In this document: piece by piece, positions 44,920 to 54,166 of the stretch
Numbering within the stretch: position 1 is the stretch's first letter
How the letters are laid out: the number at the start of each line of letters is the position of its first letter
Source of the DNA: CAMLIZ01 sp036231905
Lineage (GTDB): Bacteria; Pseudomonadota; Gammaproteobacteria; Burkholderiales; Burkholderiaceae_C
Direction of reading: 5' to 3'
Length of the DNA: 64,000 nt
Assembly (NCBI RefSeq): GCF_036231905.1
Contig: NZ_JAZARE010000009.1
Coordinates: 124,001-188,000, forward strand
Notes under the pieces: generated by a model
What the model was told of the DNA's origin: nothing
Databases searched by the model: none
The model's input: the letters and a program-made list of their open reading frames with translations, nothing else
Position numbers and translations under genes: made by a program

Positions 44920-47900
44920 ATGACGAGCATCGTCTGGCGTCGCGCAGTGGTGGCTTTCATTTGGCCTGTCTTGATCGGACTGCTTCTCAGTGGACAAGCT
45001 CGAGCGTCATGCTCATTCGACTCGGAAGTCAATGCCTGGTTCCCGGACTCGGGCATCGGCGTGTCCGTGACGTCGCCCGCAAACGGGAGCAACTTCATAG
45101 CGCCCGCAGCGGTGAACCTTCAAGTCTCCTTGACGAACACCGCAAACGAGATCATCAGCCGAGTCGACTATTTGGATGGCACCACGGTGATCGCACAGTC
45201 GACCGCTTCGCCGTGGAGCGCAACTTGGAACGCCGGCACCGCAGGTTCCTATGCGTTGAAGGCCAAGGTCACTCACAAGTGCAAGAGTCCCACCACTCTT
45301 CCGGCTCGCACATCTACATCGGCGAGTGTTGCCGTCACTGTGACAAGCGCATCGATTCCGAGCGTTTCCCTCGGGCCAGTGAGCAACTCGGCGTTGGCCC
45401 CAGCGACCATTCAGCTCTCCGCGACAGCCACGGACTCGTCGAGCACCATCACCCGTGTCGAGTTCTGGGCCAACGGCAGCATCATTGGGACCGTGACCGA
45501 GGCTCCTTACCAGTTCCGCTGGGTTGGAGTCGCAGCTGGCCAATACTCCCTTCAAGCCCGCGCGTACAACGCTCGAGGTGGCGTTGGAAGCTCCGGCAGT
45601 TCGCAAGCCATCGTGAACGCGGCGTCAACTTTCCCTGCCGTTTCGCTGAGCGAGACCCGCACCTCCGTGTTCGACTACGACACGACCACAGGACTGTTGA
45701 TCAAAGAGGTTATCGAACCGGGGTCGGCCGACCTTTGTGTAGCGACTGACTACGGGTACGACAACTGGGGCAATCGCAAGACAGTCACGGTTCGCAACTG
45801 CAGCTCGGCCACGGTGATAAAGGTGCCTGGTGGCTATCCTGAAACGACCACGGCTGCAGCGAACGCGCTGCCCGCGGCAAGAACCACGACTGTTTTCTAC
45901 GACGGACGAGGGCAGTTTCCAAGCGGAAGGATGAACGCTTTGGGACAGCTCAGCAGCGAGGCCCATGGGCACAAGACCGGTGCGCTGGAGATCTTCTCCG
46001 AAATCAACGGGCTGACCACTGCGTATACCAACGATGCGTTCGGTCGTCGCATCGCGGAACTCAGGTCCGACGGCACGTCGACAACATGGACGTACGGGTG
46101 GACGCCGACCGGCATCCCGGGATGCACAGAAGGGTATGACTTTGGCTTCCGAGCGCAGCCGTACATCTGCTACGCCAACGTACGCAAGGACTTCGACAGC
46201 CAAGGAACTGCAGTCCATCCCGGAATCTGGGAGTACTTCGACCGTCTGGACCGCAAGGTGGTGAGTTCACGCATATCACTGGACGGGAGCGATTGGATAG
46301 ACGAAGGCCTGACTTGGTTCGACAACATGGGGCGCGTCGCATACGAGTACAAACCGTACATGCGGAGTCGAATGGCCGGTCTTAATGATCCGCTCACGGC
46401 GTATTCGTATGACGTGCTCGGGCGTGTCACCGGTGTGAAGGAGCAACTTTTCCTCGACGCACACAGTCGCAAACAGATCTCGTATGAGGGCACGCGAACT
46501 GTCACCACCTTCTACCCGTCGTATGACGACCCTAAGCAGGTGACAGTGCAGGATGTGAACGCGGCCGGACAGGTCAGCGTCGTCTACGACGCGAAGGGAG
46601 GTCGGGTCCGATACGACTACACCGCATTCGGGCAGCTCGCCGCCACGGACGCGCAAGGCGTGCTATCTACCGCCAGCTATGACGGGCGCGGCCGAAAGAA
46701 AAACACTGTCGATCCGGACGCTGGCAATTGGCAGTACCTCTACAACGTCGCCGGAGAGCTCACGCGCCAAACGAACCCGAAGACTCAAAGCACAAGCTTG
46801 GAGTACGACAAGCTGGGCCGCATGACAAAGCGCAGCGAGCCGGAGATGGTCGCGACATGGGTGTACGACACTCCAAACGCCACCAACTGCTCAACGCCTG
46901 CCAATCGTGCGAAGGGCCAGCTTACCCAGGTGCTTACCGCGTCCGGCTACGGGTACAACCGCTACCTGTGCCATGACGACATGGGCCGCCTCAACAAGCA
47001 AGTGGTTGACATCGACGGCAATCTCTTCACGACGGGCGTGTCGTTCGACGGTGCCGGCCGCCAGTTGCTCGCAACTTACCCAGCCAGTCCCAGCTTTCCA
47101 TCCGGGCTTCAGATCAAGCACGTCTACAACCCGCAGGGCTATCTGACTCACCTGCAGAACAGCGCTTCCTCAGCGCCCATCTGGCAATTGACCGGGCAGA
47201 ACGCCTACGGCTTGGTCACGGGAGAGACGCTGGGCGCCGGTGGAGCGACCATCGTGCGCGAGTACGACCTTCTTGGCCGGCCCTCGCAGATCACAGCCGG
47301 TTCCGGCGGCGCAATTCAGAACGAGGGCTATACCTACAACTATGCAGGCATCCCACGCACCCGGACCTGGACCATTGGGGGAGTGGCCCGGACGGAAACC
47401 TTGGTGCACGACGAACTGAACCGCTTGGTGAGCGTCAGCGGTGCCTCGAACAAGAGCTACACGTTCGACCTGCAAGGCAACCTGGTGTCAAAACCCGAGG
47501 TTGGAACCTACAACTACACCCCGGGCACTCACCGGCTGGCATCCATCACTGGGACGGTGAATGGTGTCACGAATCCGTCGTTCTCTTACGAGCCAAGTGG
47601 CGCGATCAATGCGGGAGCCGGCCTGACCGCGTCGTGGACCAGCTTCGACATGCCCACTGTGATGACCAGGGGCAGCACATCGGACACCTTTAAGTACGGG
47701 GCGGAACACCAGCGCGTAAAGCAGATATCGTCTCCCGCACCAGGCTCAGCAAGTGGCTCGCTGACCACCTTCTACCTGTCGAACTTCGAGAAGGAGATCA
47801 ACACGGCGACTGGTATCACTGAGTACAAGCACTACATCGCTGCAGGTGGCCGCACGATTGCCGTGTGGATTGATCGCAGCAACGGTACCAACGAGTGGCG

Positions 47901-49185
47901 CTTCCTGCATCAGGACCGGCTCGGCAGCGTGGTGGCGGTGAGCGACTACAACGGCAACGTCACTGAGAGGATGAGCTACGACGCTTGGGGGAAGCGTCGG
48001 AACATCGACGCAACCGACCTCGGCGCGACGCCCGTCGCGCGCACCGACCGCGGGTACACCGGCCACGAGATGTTGGACAACATCGGCCTGGTGCACATGA
48101 ACGGGCGCATCTACGACCCGCTGCTTGGGCGCTTCATCAGCGCGGATCCGCTCATCGATCAGATGATGAATCCGCAGGCCTTCAATCGCTACAGCTACGT
48201 ATTGAATTCGCCGCTGACGCTCACTGACCCGACCGGGCTGTCACCATGGGTGCACGTCCGAGAAGGGATAAAGGTCGTGGCCCTTTATGTCGTGGGGGAC
48301 TACCTCTGCGGCGGATACTGCGGAGCCGCCTTGGCGGGCGCTTACAACGGGTACCAGCAAAGGCACGATGGCACGGGCGCGGCGATCGGGGCCGTCAACG
48401 GTCTCATTTCCTATGAAATAGGCCAACAGTTTCCGGTCTTCCAGAACGGAGAATTTCAAGGTTGGCAGACACTCCTCACCAATGCCTCGGCGCATGCCGT
48501 GCAGGGATGCGCGACTGCGTCGGCGCTTGGTGGGAGCTGTAAGCAAGCCGCTGCTGCACAGTTCACCGCGTCCGCACTTGGCCCTGCGCTTGATGAGGCC
48601 CTCGGAACGGCCAACAGCCCCTGGATGATTCTTACCAGAGGTATTGCGGGTGGCGCGGGGGCGGTCGCCGCTGGGGGACGCTTCGAAGAAGGATTTGACC
48701 AGGGTGTCTTAGAGGGAGTTACGAACGCGGCCAGTGAATTCCTGTCCGCGCAAATTGAAGCATCCCGTGCTATGGATATCGCCGCTAACCGCGCACTCGG
48801 CGTGCAGACGGTAAACGAAGAGATCTGGGTGCGGACAAATAGCGGAGTATTGTTTAGACCCGACTTTATGAACTCATTCAAGGACGGTTATTGGATGGGC
48901 GACGAAACCAAGAGCGGGCTGTATAGTCGCTTCACGAGGAAGCAGAATCTTGGTATTCAGGAGTTCGCACAGGGCAAATGGCGGTTCGAGCACGCTAGCA
49001 CCGCTCGCAAGCTTGGTTTAGACCCGACGCAGTTGCGCGGTGGAATCCCCGCGGACAAGTGGCTAGGCGTACGAGTGCAAGGGTACTTTGGGTCACGAAT
49101 TTTGCAGAACCCAAAAGCGCTCAGCGCGAATACAATTTTCTGGCAAAATTACTACAGAATGCGTGCTTCCGGAGATCGGCAATGA
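44920..49185 (+). CDS. exported Rhs/YD-repeat polymorphic toxin with PD-(D/E)XK-like C-terminal domain
   Basis: A 1421-residue protein. Signal peptide (about 1-30); two Ig-like domains (about 45-235; VSVTSPANGSNF, RVDYLDGTTVIAQS, RVEFWANGSIIGTV); YD/Rhs repeats (about 250-1050); and the RHS core motif NGRIYDPLLGRFISADPL (about 1062-1080) ending in LTDPTGLSPW. The rest, about 310 residues, is the variable tip. Near its end, RPDF (Asp1315) and DETKSG (Glu1329, Lys1331) match the D...ExK core of PD-(D/E)XK nucleases. The tip is AT-richer than the repeats, as expected of a swapped cassette. Nuclease activity is inference. Confidence 0.8.
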   Translation: MTSIVWRRAVVAFIWPVLIGLLLSGQARASCSFDSEVNAWFPDSGIGVSVTSPANGSNFIAPAAVNLQVSLTNTANEIISRVDYLDGTTVIAQSTASPWSATWNAGTAGSYALKAKVTHKCKSPTTLPARTSTSASVAVTVTSASIPSVSLGPVSNSALAPATIQLSATATDSSSTITRVEFWANGSIIGTVTEAPYQFRWVGVAAGQYSLQARAYNARGGVGSSGSSQAIVNAASTFPAVSLSETRTSVFDYDTTTGLLIKEVIEPGSADLCVATDYGYDNWGNRKTVTVRNCSSATVIKVPGGYPETTTAAANALPAARTTTVFYDGRGQFPSGRMNALGQLSSEAHGHKTGALEIFSEINGLTTAYTNDAFGRRIAELRSDGTSTTWTYGWTPTGIPGCTEGYDFGFRAQPYICYANVRKDFDSQGTAVHPGIWEYFDRLDRKVVSSRISLDGSDWIDEGLTWFDNMGRVAYEYKPYMRSRMAGLNDPLTAYSYDVLGRVTGVKEQLFLDAHSRKQISYEGTRTVTTFYPSYDDPKQVTVQDVNAAGQVSVVYDAKGGRVRYDYTAFGQLAATDAQGVLSTASYDGRGRKKNTVDPDAGNWQYLYNVAGELTRQTNPKTQSTSLEYDKLGRMTKRSEPEMVATWVYDTPNATNCSTPANRAKGQLTQVLTASGYGYNRYLCHDDMGRLNKQVVDIDGNLFTTGVSFDGAGRQLLATYPASPSFPSGLQIKHVYNPQGYLTHLQNSASSAPIWQLTGQNAYGLVTGETLGAGGATIVREYDLLGRPSQITAGSGGAIQNEGYTYNYAGIPRTRTWTIGGVARTETLVHDELNRLVSVSGASNKSYTFDLQGNLVSKPEVGTYNYTPGTHRLASITGTVNGVTNPSFSYEPSGAINAGAGLTASWTSFDMPTVMTRGSTSDTFKYGAEHQRVKQISSPAPGSASGSLTTFYLSNFEKEINTATGITEYKHYIAAGGRTIAVWIDRSNGTNEWRFLHQDRLGSVVAVSDYNGNVTERMSYDAWGKRRNIDATDLGATPVARTDRGYTGHEMLDNIGLVHMNGRIYDPLLGRFISADPLIDQMMNPQAFNRYSYVLNSPLTLTDPTGLSPWVHVREGIKVVALYVVGDYLCGGYCGAALAGAYNGYQQRHDGTGAAIGAVNGLISYEIGQQFPVFQNGEFQGWQTLLTNASAHAVQGCATASALGGSCKQAAAAQFTASALGPALDEALGTANSPWMILTRGIAGGAGAVAAGGRFEEGFDQGVLEGVTNAASEFLSAQIEASRAMDIAANRALGVQTVNEEIWVRTNSGVLFRPDFMNSFKDGYWMGDETKSGLYSRFTRKQNLGIQEFAQGKWRFEHASTARKLGLDPTQLRGGIPADKWLGVRVQGYFGSRILQNPKALSANTIFWQNYYRMRASGDRQ

Positions 49186-49835
49186 ACCGAGTTGAACGTA
49201 GCCTTCTGCAAGGGATTTCCGAGGCGCTGCTGGAACGGGAAGTTAGCTTTTCGCAGGAGGTTCCTGGCCAGTTCGTAATACGAGACGCAGTTGAAATTCG
49301 GTTTGCGTTTGCAGTAACCGTTGCGAAAAAGCCATCGACGCATGCTGGTGCGCATGTCCTCTTGTTTTGGGACGCCGCTGAAGCATGGATTGCGGCTCTG
49401 CGCGCATGCCCATCGCCGCACCCCCTGGCAACGCTTATTTTCCCCGTACAGAATGCCCAAGGTATGCTTGAAATTACGCTACCAAATGGGGGCGGACCAT
49501 ATCCTGAAGAGCCCGACTTTTATGGCTGGGGATGTAAGATCGTAGAGGACGCCTTAGCTGTTTTGAAGGCGGCTAAGCATCTACTTGACAGTCCGCAAAA
49601 GATTCTTGATTTCTTCAACAAAAATCCAGACGGGTTTGGCGCCTACGCAATACGTGTAGATTATGTTGTAAGTGCGCTGCTTTACCTGAACGGATTAGTA
49701 GCTGAGCTTCGCGTGTACCTTGAGAAGCGCGTAAAAGCGATAGAGAGCCTCGGCTTTGACGAAGATGATGAACCATTCTTGAAGTTCGCTCGAGACGTTG
49801 AGGTGTACTTAGGTAAACGAGAAGGGCTCCACTAG
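49182..49835 (+). CDS. probable immunity protein of the Rhs toxin
   Basis: A 217-residue acidic, soluble-looking protein with no signal peptide and no family that I recognise. Its ATG overlaps the toxin stop codon (ATGA), so it is made together with the toxin. GC content is lower than in surrounding genes and matches the toxin tip. Position, coupling and composition are what one expects of a cognate immunity protein. Features include HVLLFWDAAEAWIAAL, PYPEEPDFYGWGCKIVEDAL and a C-terminal helix ending EDDEPFLKFARDVEVYL. Confidence 0.65.
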   Translation: MNRVERSLLQGISEALLEREVSFSQEVPGQFVIRDAVEIRFAFAVTVAKKPSTHAGAHVLLFWDAAEAWIAALRACPSPHPLATLIFPVQNAQGMLEITLPNGGGPYPEEPDFYGWGCKIVEDALAVLKAAKHLLDSPQKILDFFNKNPDGFGAYAIRVDYVVSALLYLNGLVAELRVYLEKRVKAIESLGFDEDDEPFLKFARDVEVYLGKREGLH

Positions 49836-49855
49836 GAAGGCTATTCATAGGGACG

Positions 49856-50260
49856 CCGTACCACCTGACCGCGCGGAGAGGACCTTTGCTGATGACACGG
49901 ACTGGTAGGTGCTGGCGACCACGTGCCAGCACGTTCGACTTATGTGTTACGCCTGCCGGTGAGCAATCACTTCCAGCCGGGACGCCGGGAAACCCGTGAC
50001 TGGCGCGCGGCATCCGAATGCTGTTTACATCTAATAGACAATCTACGGCGTTGACCGCGCTACACAAGTCGGGATCACGGAACGGTGCCAGCGCACGCAG
50101 GCGAGCGGTTCAACCGGTTCTTCTGCAGCTAAGGGGGTACCGCCGTGGCGGAAGCTTAGCGAGCGGCGCCTATACCTTGGCCGACATTGCGTTTGCCTTC
50201 GGCGCGCACTACGCCACCGTACCGCGTGCGGTTCGCCCTCATGAAGCCGTTGCGGGTTGA
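49856..50260 (+). pseudogene. decayed REP-associated tyrosine transposase (RAYT) remnant
   Basis: Broken pieces of a RAYT/Y1-transposase gene can be read. The left end (49856-49920) resembles the N-terminal 'YHLT...R...FADDTD' region with stops and shifts. The right end (about 50157-50257) encodes LASGAYTLADIAFAFGAHYATVPRAVRPHEA, the C-terminal DnaA-like helix-turn-helix typical of RAYTs. The middle with the catalytic HUH/Tyr region is mostly deleted. Its last codons overlap the first gene of the secretion operon. Confidence 0.6.
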
Positions 50261-50819
50261 ACTAGGCAAGGCGCCTGCGCTGCGGCTGTTTGCTCGGCCA
50301 GGAGTGCTACCTGCTGCACTGCTGGCTGCGGCATGCCTGTTGGCAACGTTGGCCGCATGGTGGCGCTGGACTCTCGACCAGCGGTTGATCGAAGCAAACC
50401 GCATGATTCAATCACTGAACGTGCAAGCCCAGTCACTCGCGCGCGTCAGCAACAACATCTCACCTGCTCCCCATGCGGCCCAGCTTCGACGGCTCACCGC
50501 GAATTCTCCAGGCTTGGAATCGCTGGTTGCGGAATTTGAGCGTGCAGGCCCAGCGGCTAATGTGCAGGTGTTGGGTCTGGCGTCCACTGCAACGCCGGCC
50601 ACCGCGGCTTCGCTGGGTCGGGTGGACGTTGACGTCACGCTTGCAGGCAGCTACGCCGGCATGCGCCAAGTGCTGGCTGAGGTGCTCGCGCGATACCCCG
50701 CCGTAGTGGTGCGGCACCTGGTGTTCCGCAAGCTCAATGCACCGACTGAGCTTCAAGCGCAAGTCGGCGTGCAACTGCTATCACCTCCGGCCGGCGACAG
50801 CGCTGAGCCGCTTCGTTGA
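50241..50819 (+). CDS. PilO/GspM-like inner-membrane assembly protein
   Basis: A 192-residue bitopic protein. One transmembrane helix (about 18-38; LPAALLAAACLLATLAAWWRW) is followed by a coiled-coil-like segment (LDQRLIEANRMIQSLNVQAQSL) and a ferredoxin-like periplasmic domain ending LVFRKLNAPTELQAQVGVQLL. This is the PilO/GspM layout. It is the first gene of the eleven-gene secretion operon. Its first codons overlap the RAYT relic, so the original promoter and start may have been altered. Confidence 0.7.
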   Translation: MKPLRVELGKAPALRLFARPGVLPAALLAAACLLATLAAWWRWTLDQRLIEANRMIQSLNVQAQSLARVSNNISPAPHAAQLRRLTANSPGLESLVAEFERAGPAANVQVLGLASTATPATAASLGRVDVDVTLAGSYAGMRQVLAEVLARYPAVVVRHLVFRKLNAPTELQAQVGVQLLSPPAGDSAEPLR

Positions 50820-50826
50820 GAACGCC

Positions 50827-51375
50827 ATGCGAACGTCGATGCGCTGGGCGCTGGCCATCACCGTGCTCTTGTGCGTGGTCGCCCTGGTTTGGCCCGAGCC
50901 AGGATCGGTAGTGGCGGCTGCTGGTCGGACTTCACCGGTAAGTGTTGCGGCTGCAACATCAGGCGCTTCCGCTTCTCTAGCCCCTGCATTGCCCGCTTCG
51001 AATCCGGTTCGGTTGATGCTCGACCCAGCCGCTTTTGATCCGTTCGTTGGCGTCGTGCCGCCGCCCCCACCGGCGCCTCCTGCGCCGAAGCCACTGGTAG
51101 GCCCCGTGTACGAAGCGCCACTGAGCCCGCCCGCCGTGAGCTACCGCTACCTCGGCCAGATGGTGGATCCGTCCGGTAAGCAGGTGGTTTACCTTTCGCG
51201 CGGCGACCACGATGTCGCGGTCTCCGTCGGCACCCGCCTGGATGAGGGGTATGTCGTCGAAGCGATCACGCCGGATGGCGTGCGCCTGAACTATCCTCCG
51301 CTCCACGCGCAAGTGACCGTGCCTGTGCCGCCCTCCGGCAACGCCCCGCCTCTGGTTCCTTCTTCCGCTCCATGA
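50827..51375 (+). CDS. PilP/GspC-like periplasmic linker protein
   Basis: A 182-residue protein with an N-terminal membrane anchor (about 8-26), a Pro-rich linker (VVPPPPPAPPAPKPL), and a small beta domain (YRYLGQMVDPSGKQVVYLSRGDHDVAVSVGTRLDEGYVVEAITPDGVRLNY). That domain matches the HR/PilP fold, which connects the inner-membrane platform to the secretin. It overlaps the secretin gene by ATGA. Confidence 0.75.
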   Translation: MRTSMRWALAITVLLCVVALVWPEPGSVVAAAGRTSPVSVAAATSGASASLAPALPASNPVRLMLDPAAFDPFVGVVPPPPPAPPAPKPLVGPVYEAPLSPPAVSYRYLGQMVDPSGKQVVYLSRGDHDVAVSVGTRLDEGYVVEAITPDGVRLNYPPLHAQVTVPVPPSGNAPPLVPSSAP

Positions 51376-53684
51376 ACGCTTCTGCCGCGGTGCATGCACC
51401 TCGTTTCGCCGGTGCGGCGCGTGCTGCTGTAGTCATGGCTCTTGTCGGCCTGCTGTTTGGCTGCGCGGAGCAGCGGGTGCGTGACGAATCGCGCCAGCTC
51501 ATTGCCGCGGGCGACTATGAACGCGCCGTTCGCGTGTTGGAGGCGGGCCTGAAGGATGCACCCGAAAGCCCGCTGCTTCGCGGCGGCCTTATTCAGGCGC
51601 GTGCCGAGGCGGTGGCCCGCATCGTGTCCGTCGCCGCAGAGCAGCGCTCTGCCGGCAAGCTCGATGAGGCGCAGAAGCTGCTTCAGCGAGCGCAAGGCCT
51701 GGACCCGCAGAACGAGCGGCTGGACGCCCTGCTGCGCGACCTGGACACCGAGCGTCGCCAATCTGGTGCACTGGCGGAGGCCGAGCAGTGGCTGGCCAAG
51801 AAGCGCCCAGACGTTGCGCTGCGTACCGTGGAACAGGCACTCAAGGACAACCCCCGCCACGGCGGCCTGCTCGCACTGCAGCGCCGGCTGGAACTCGACC
51901 AGCGCCAGTCGGTGCTGAAGACCTCGCAAGCGGCTCTTGCAGAGACTCGCCCCATCTCGCTGGACTTCCGCGATGCCAGCCTGCGCACCGTGCTGGACGT
52001 GGTGTCGCGCAACAGCGGCGTGAACTTCGTGCTGGACAAGGACATCCGGCCCGACACGCGCATCACCGTGTACCTGCGCCAGGCCCGGGTGGAGGACGCG
52101 CTGGACCTCATCGTCAGCACCAACCAGCTGGCCAAAAAGGTGATGGACGCGCACACCATCGTGGTCTACCCCAACACGCCGGAGAAACAGCGCGAATACC
52201 AGGAGCAGATCGTCCGTGTGTTTTACCTCGCCAGCGCCGAGGCCAAGGGTGCGGCCACATTCCTGAAGTCCATGCTGAAGCTGCGCGAGCCGTTCGTCGA
52301 CGAGCGCAGCAACATGCTCGCGCTGCGCGAGTCGCCCGAGAACATCCAATTGGCCGAACGGCTGATCGCGCTGTATGACGCTGGCGAGCCGGAGGTGCTG
52401 CTGGAGGTGGAGGTGATGGAAGTCAGCGCCACCCGCCTCACCGAGCTGGGCGTGAAGTACCCGGATTCGTTCTCGCTCACCCCGTTGGCGCCCTCTGGCG
52501 CTTCCGGCCTCACCGTGAGCAACCTCAACCACCTGGGCTGGGACCGCGTGGGCGTGGGCGTGTCCGGCCTGCTCATCAACCTAAAGCGCGAGGTGGGCGA
52601 CTTCAAGACCTTGGCCAATCCAAAGATCCGCGCGCGCAACAAGGAAAAAGCGAAGGTGATGATCGGCGACAAGATCCCGGTGATCACCACCACCACCGCG
52701 CAGGCAGGTTTCGTTTCCGACAGCGTCAACTACCTCGACGTCGGCATCAAGCTCGACGTGGAGCCCACGGTGTATGCCGACGACGAGGTGGCGATCAAGA
52801 TCGCCTTGGAGGTGAGCTCGCTGGGCACCGCGGTGAAAACCTCATCGGGCACTTTGGCCTACCAGATCGGCACCCGCAACGCGAGCACGCTGCTGCGGCT
52901 GCACGATGGAGAGACCCAGCTGCTGGCGGGCCTGATCAGCCGGGATGACCGCACCAGCTCTAGCCGCGTGCCGGGCGTGGGGGATCTTCCAGTGCTGGGG
53001 CGGTTGTTCTCCAGCCAGCAAGACAACTCCCAACGTACCGAATTGGTGCTGGCAATCACGCCGCGCATCCTGCGCAATATCCGCCGCCCCGACGCCAACG
53101 AAAGTGAACTGTGGGTGGGTACGGAGGCGGTGCCAAAGCTGCGGCCTGTCGGTGGACTGCGCGCGGTGGCCGAGACCGGTGCCGCTGCGCCTGCGGCTGG
53201 CACGGCGCCAGCCGTGCCGGCTACGGCGGCTCAGCTTTCCGCAGAACCGCCGAAGCAGGAGGCGCCTGCCGCTGCTGTGCGGCTCGCTTGGTCTGGTCCG
53301 GCCGATGCCAAAGTAGGGCAGGACGTTGAACTGCAACTCTTGTTGAACAGCACGGCTGCCTTGCGCGGCCTGCCGGTGGAACTCGGCTTTTCGGTCGACA
53401 AGCTGCAACTGCTGGACGTGACCGAAGGCGACTACTTCAAGCGTGACGGTTCGCCGACCAGCTTCTCCAAGAGCGGGGAGGGCCAAGGGGGCAAAGTGAA
53501 TGCCGGCGTGCTGCGCAACCAGGCCACTGGCGCCTCAGGAGACGGCACGGTCCTGCGCCTGCGTTTCAAGACGCTGGCGCCCGGAACGGGGGAGGTGCGA
53601 CTGCAGGGAGTTCAGCCCATCGCGCTGGGCGCCCCGGGTCCCGCACCGCAGCTGCCCGCGCCGTGGACCCTCCAGATCCGCTGA
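51372..53684 (+). CDS. lipoprotein secretin with N-terminal repeats and C-terminal cohesin-like domain
   Basis: A 770-residue outer-membrane channel subunit. A lipobox-like LLFGC (Cys at about 31) follows the signal. Residues about 40-190 are TPR-like helical repeats (GDYERAVRVLEAGLKDAPESPLL). An STN/N0 domain follows (PISLDFRDASLRTVLDVVSRNSGVNFVLDKDI), then an N1-type domain and the secretin core (VGVSGLLINLKREVGDFKTLANPKIRARNKEKAKVMIGDKIPV ... GDLPVLGRLF). After an Ala/Pro linker, residues about 650-770 form a cohesin-like domain (AKVGQDVELQLLLNSTAALRGLPVELGFSVDKLQLLDV). TPR-secretin-cohesin proteins occur in some Geobacter-type T2SS clusters. Confidence 0.88.
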   Translation: MNASAAVHAPRFAGAARAAVVMALVGLLFGCAEQRVRDESRQLIAAGDYERAVRVLEAGLKDAPESPLLRGGLIQARAEAVARIVSVAAEQRSAGKLDEAQKLLQRAQGLDPQNERLDALLRDLDTERRQSGALAEAEQWLAKKRPDVALRTVEQALKDNPRHGGLLALQRRLELDQRQSVLKTSQAALAETRPISLDFRDASLRTVLDVVSRNSGVNFVLDKDIRPDTRITVYLRQARVEDALDLIVSTNQLAKKVMDAHTIVVYPNTPEKQREYQEQIVRVFYLASAEAKGAATFLKSMLKLREPFVDERSNMLALRESPENIQLAERLIALYDAGEPEVLLEVEVMEVSATRLTELGVKYPDSFSLTPLAPSGASGLTVSNLNHLGWDRVGVGVSGLLINLKREVGDFKTLANPKIRARNKEKAKVMIGDKIPVITTTTAQAGFVSDSVNYLDVGIKLDVEPTVYADDEVAIKIALEVSSLGTAVKTSSGTLAYQIGTRNASTLLRLHDGETQLLAGLISRDDRTSSSRVPGVGDLPVLGRLFSSQQDNSQRTELVLAITPRILRNIRRPDANESELWVGTEAVPKLRPVGGLRAVAETGAAAPAAGTAPAVPATAAQLSAEPPKQEAPAAAVRLAWSGPADAKVGQDVELQLLLNSTAALRGLPVELGFSVDKLQLLDVTEGDYFKRDGSPTSFSKSGEGQGGKVNAGVLRNQATGASGDGTVLRLRFKTLAPGTGEVRLQGVQPIALGAPGPAPQLPAPWTLQIR

Positions 53685-53693
53685 GACGACAGC

Positions 53694-54164
53694 ATGCGTT
53701 GCAGAGGCCGGGGCTACACCCTCATCGAACTGCTGGTGGTGCTGGGCGTGCTCGGCTTGCTGGCGACCATGGTGATGCCCTTGGCAGAAGTGACCCTGCA
53801 GCGCGAAAAGGAGCGTGAGCTCAAGCGCTCCCTGTGGGAGATCCGCGATGCGATCGACGCCTACAAGCGCGCAGTGGACAGCGGCAACATCGCCAAAGGC
53901 ATGGCCGATTCGGGCTATCCGGCCTCACTGCAGACGCTGGTGGACGGGGTGCCCGATGCGCGGGCGGCAGGCGGGCGGCTGGTGTTCCTGCGTAGGGTGC
54001 CGCGCGATCCTTTTGCCGATGGCGCCTTGCCGGCAGAACGCACCTGGCGCTTGCGCAGCTACGCATCCGAAGCGGACAACCCGCGCCCAGGCGCGGATGT
54101 GTTCGACGTCAGCTCGTCTTCTGACGGCGTTGGCCTGAACGGCGTGCCCATGCGGCAGTGGTAG
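53694..54164 (+). CDS. type II secretion pseudopilin, GspG-like
   Basis: A 156-residue prepilin-like protein. A short basic leader ends in Gly just before YTLIELLVVLGVLGLLATMVMPL, with Glu at +5 for assembly. The C-terminal domain is GspG-like (ELKRSLWEIRDAIDAYKRAV, ASLQTLVDGVPD, LRRVPRDPFADG). It requires a prepilin peptidase not encoded in this window. Confidence 0.85.
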   Translation: MRCRGRGYTLIELLVVLGVLGLLATMVMPLAEVTLQREKERELKRSLWEIRDAIDAYKRAVDSGNIAKGMADSGYPASLQTLVDGVPDARAAGGRLVFLRRVPRDPFADGALPAERTWRLRSYASEADNPRPGADVFDVSSSSDGVGLNGVPMRQW

Positions 54165-54166
54165 TC

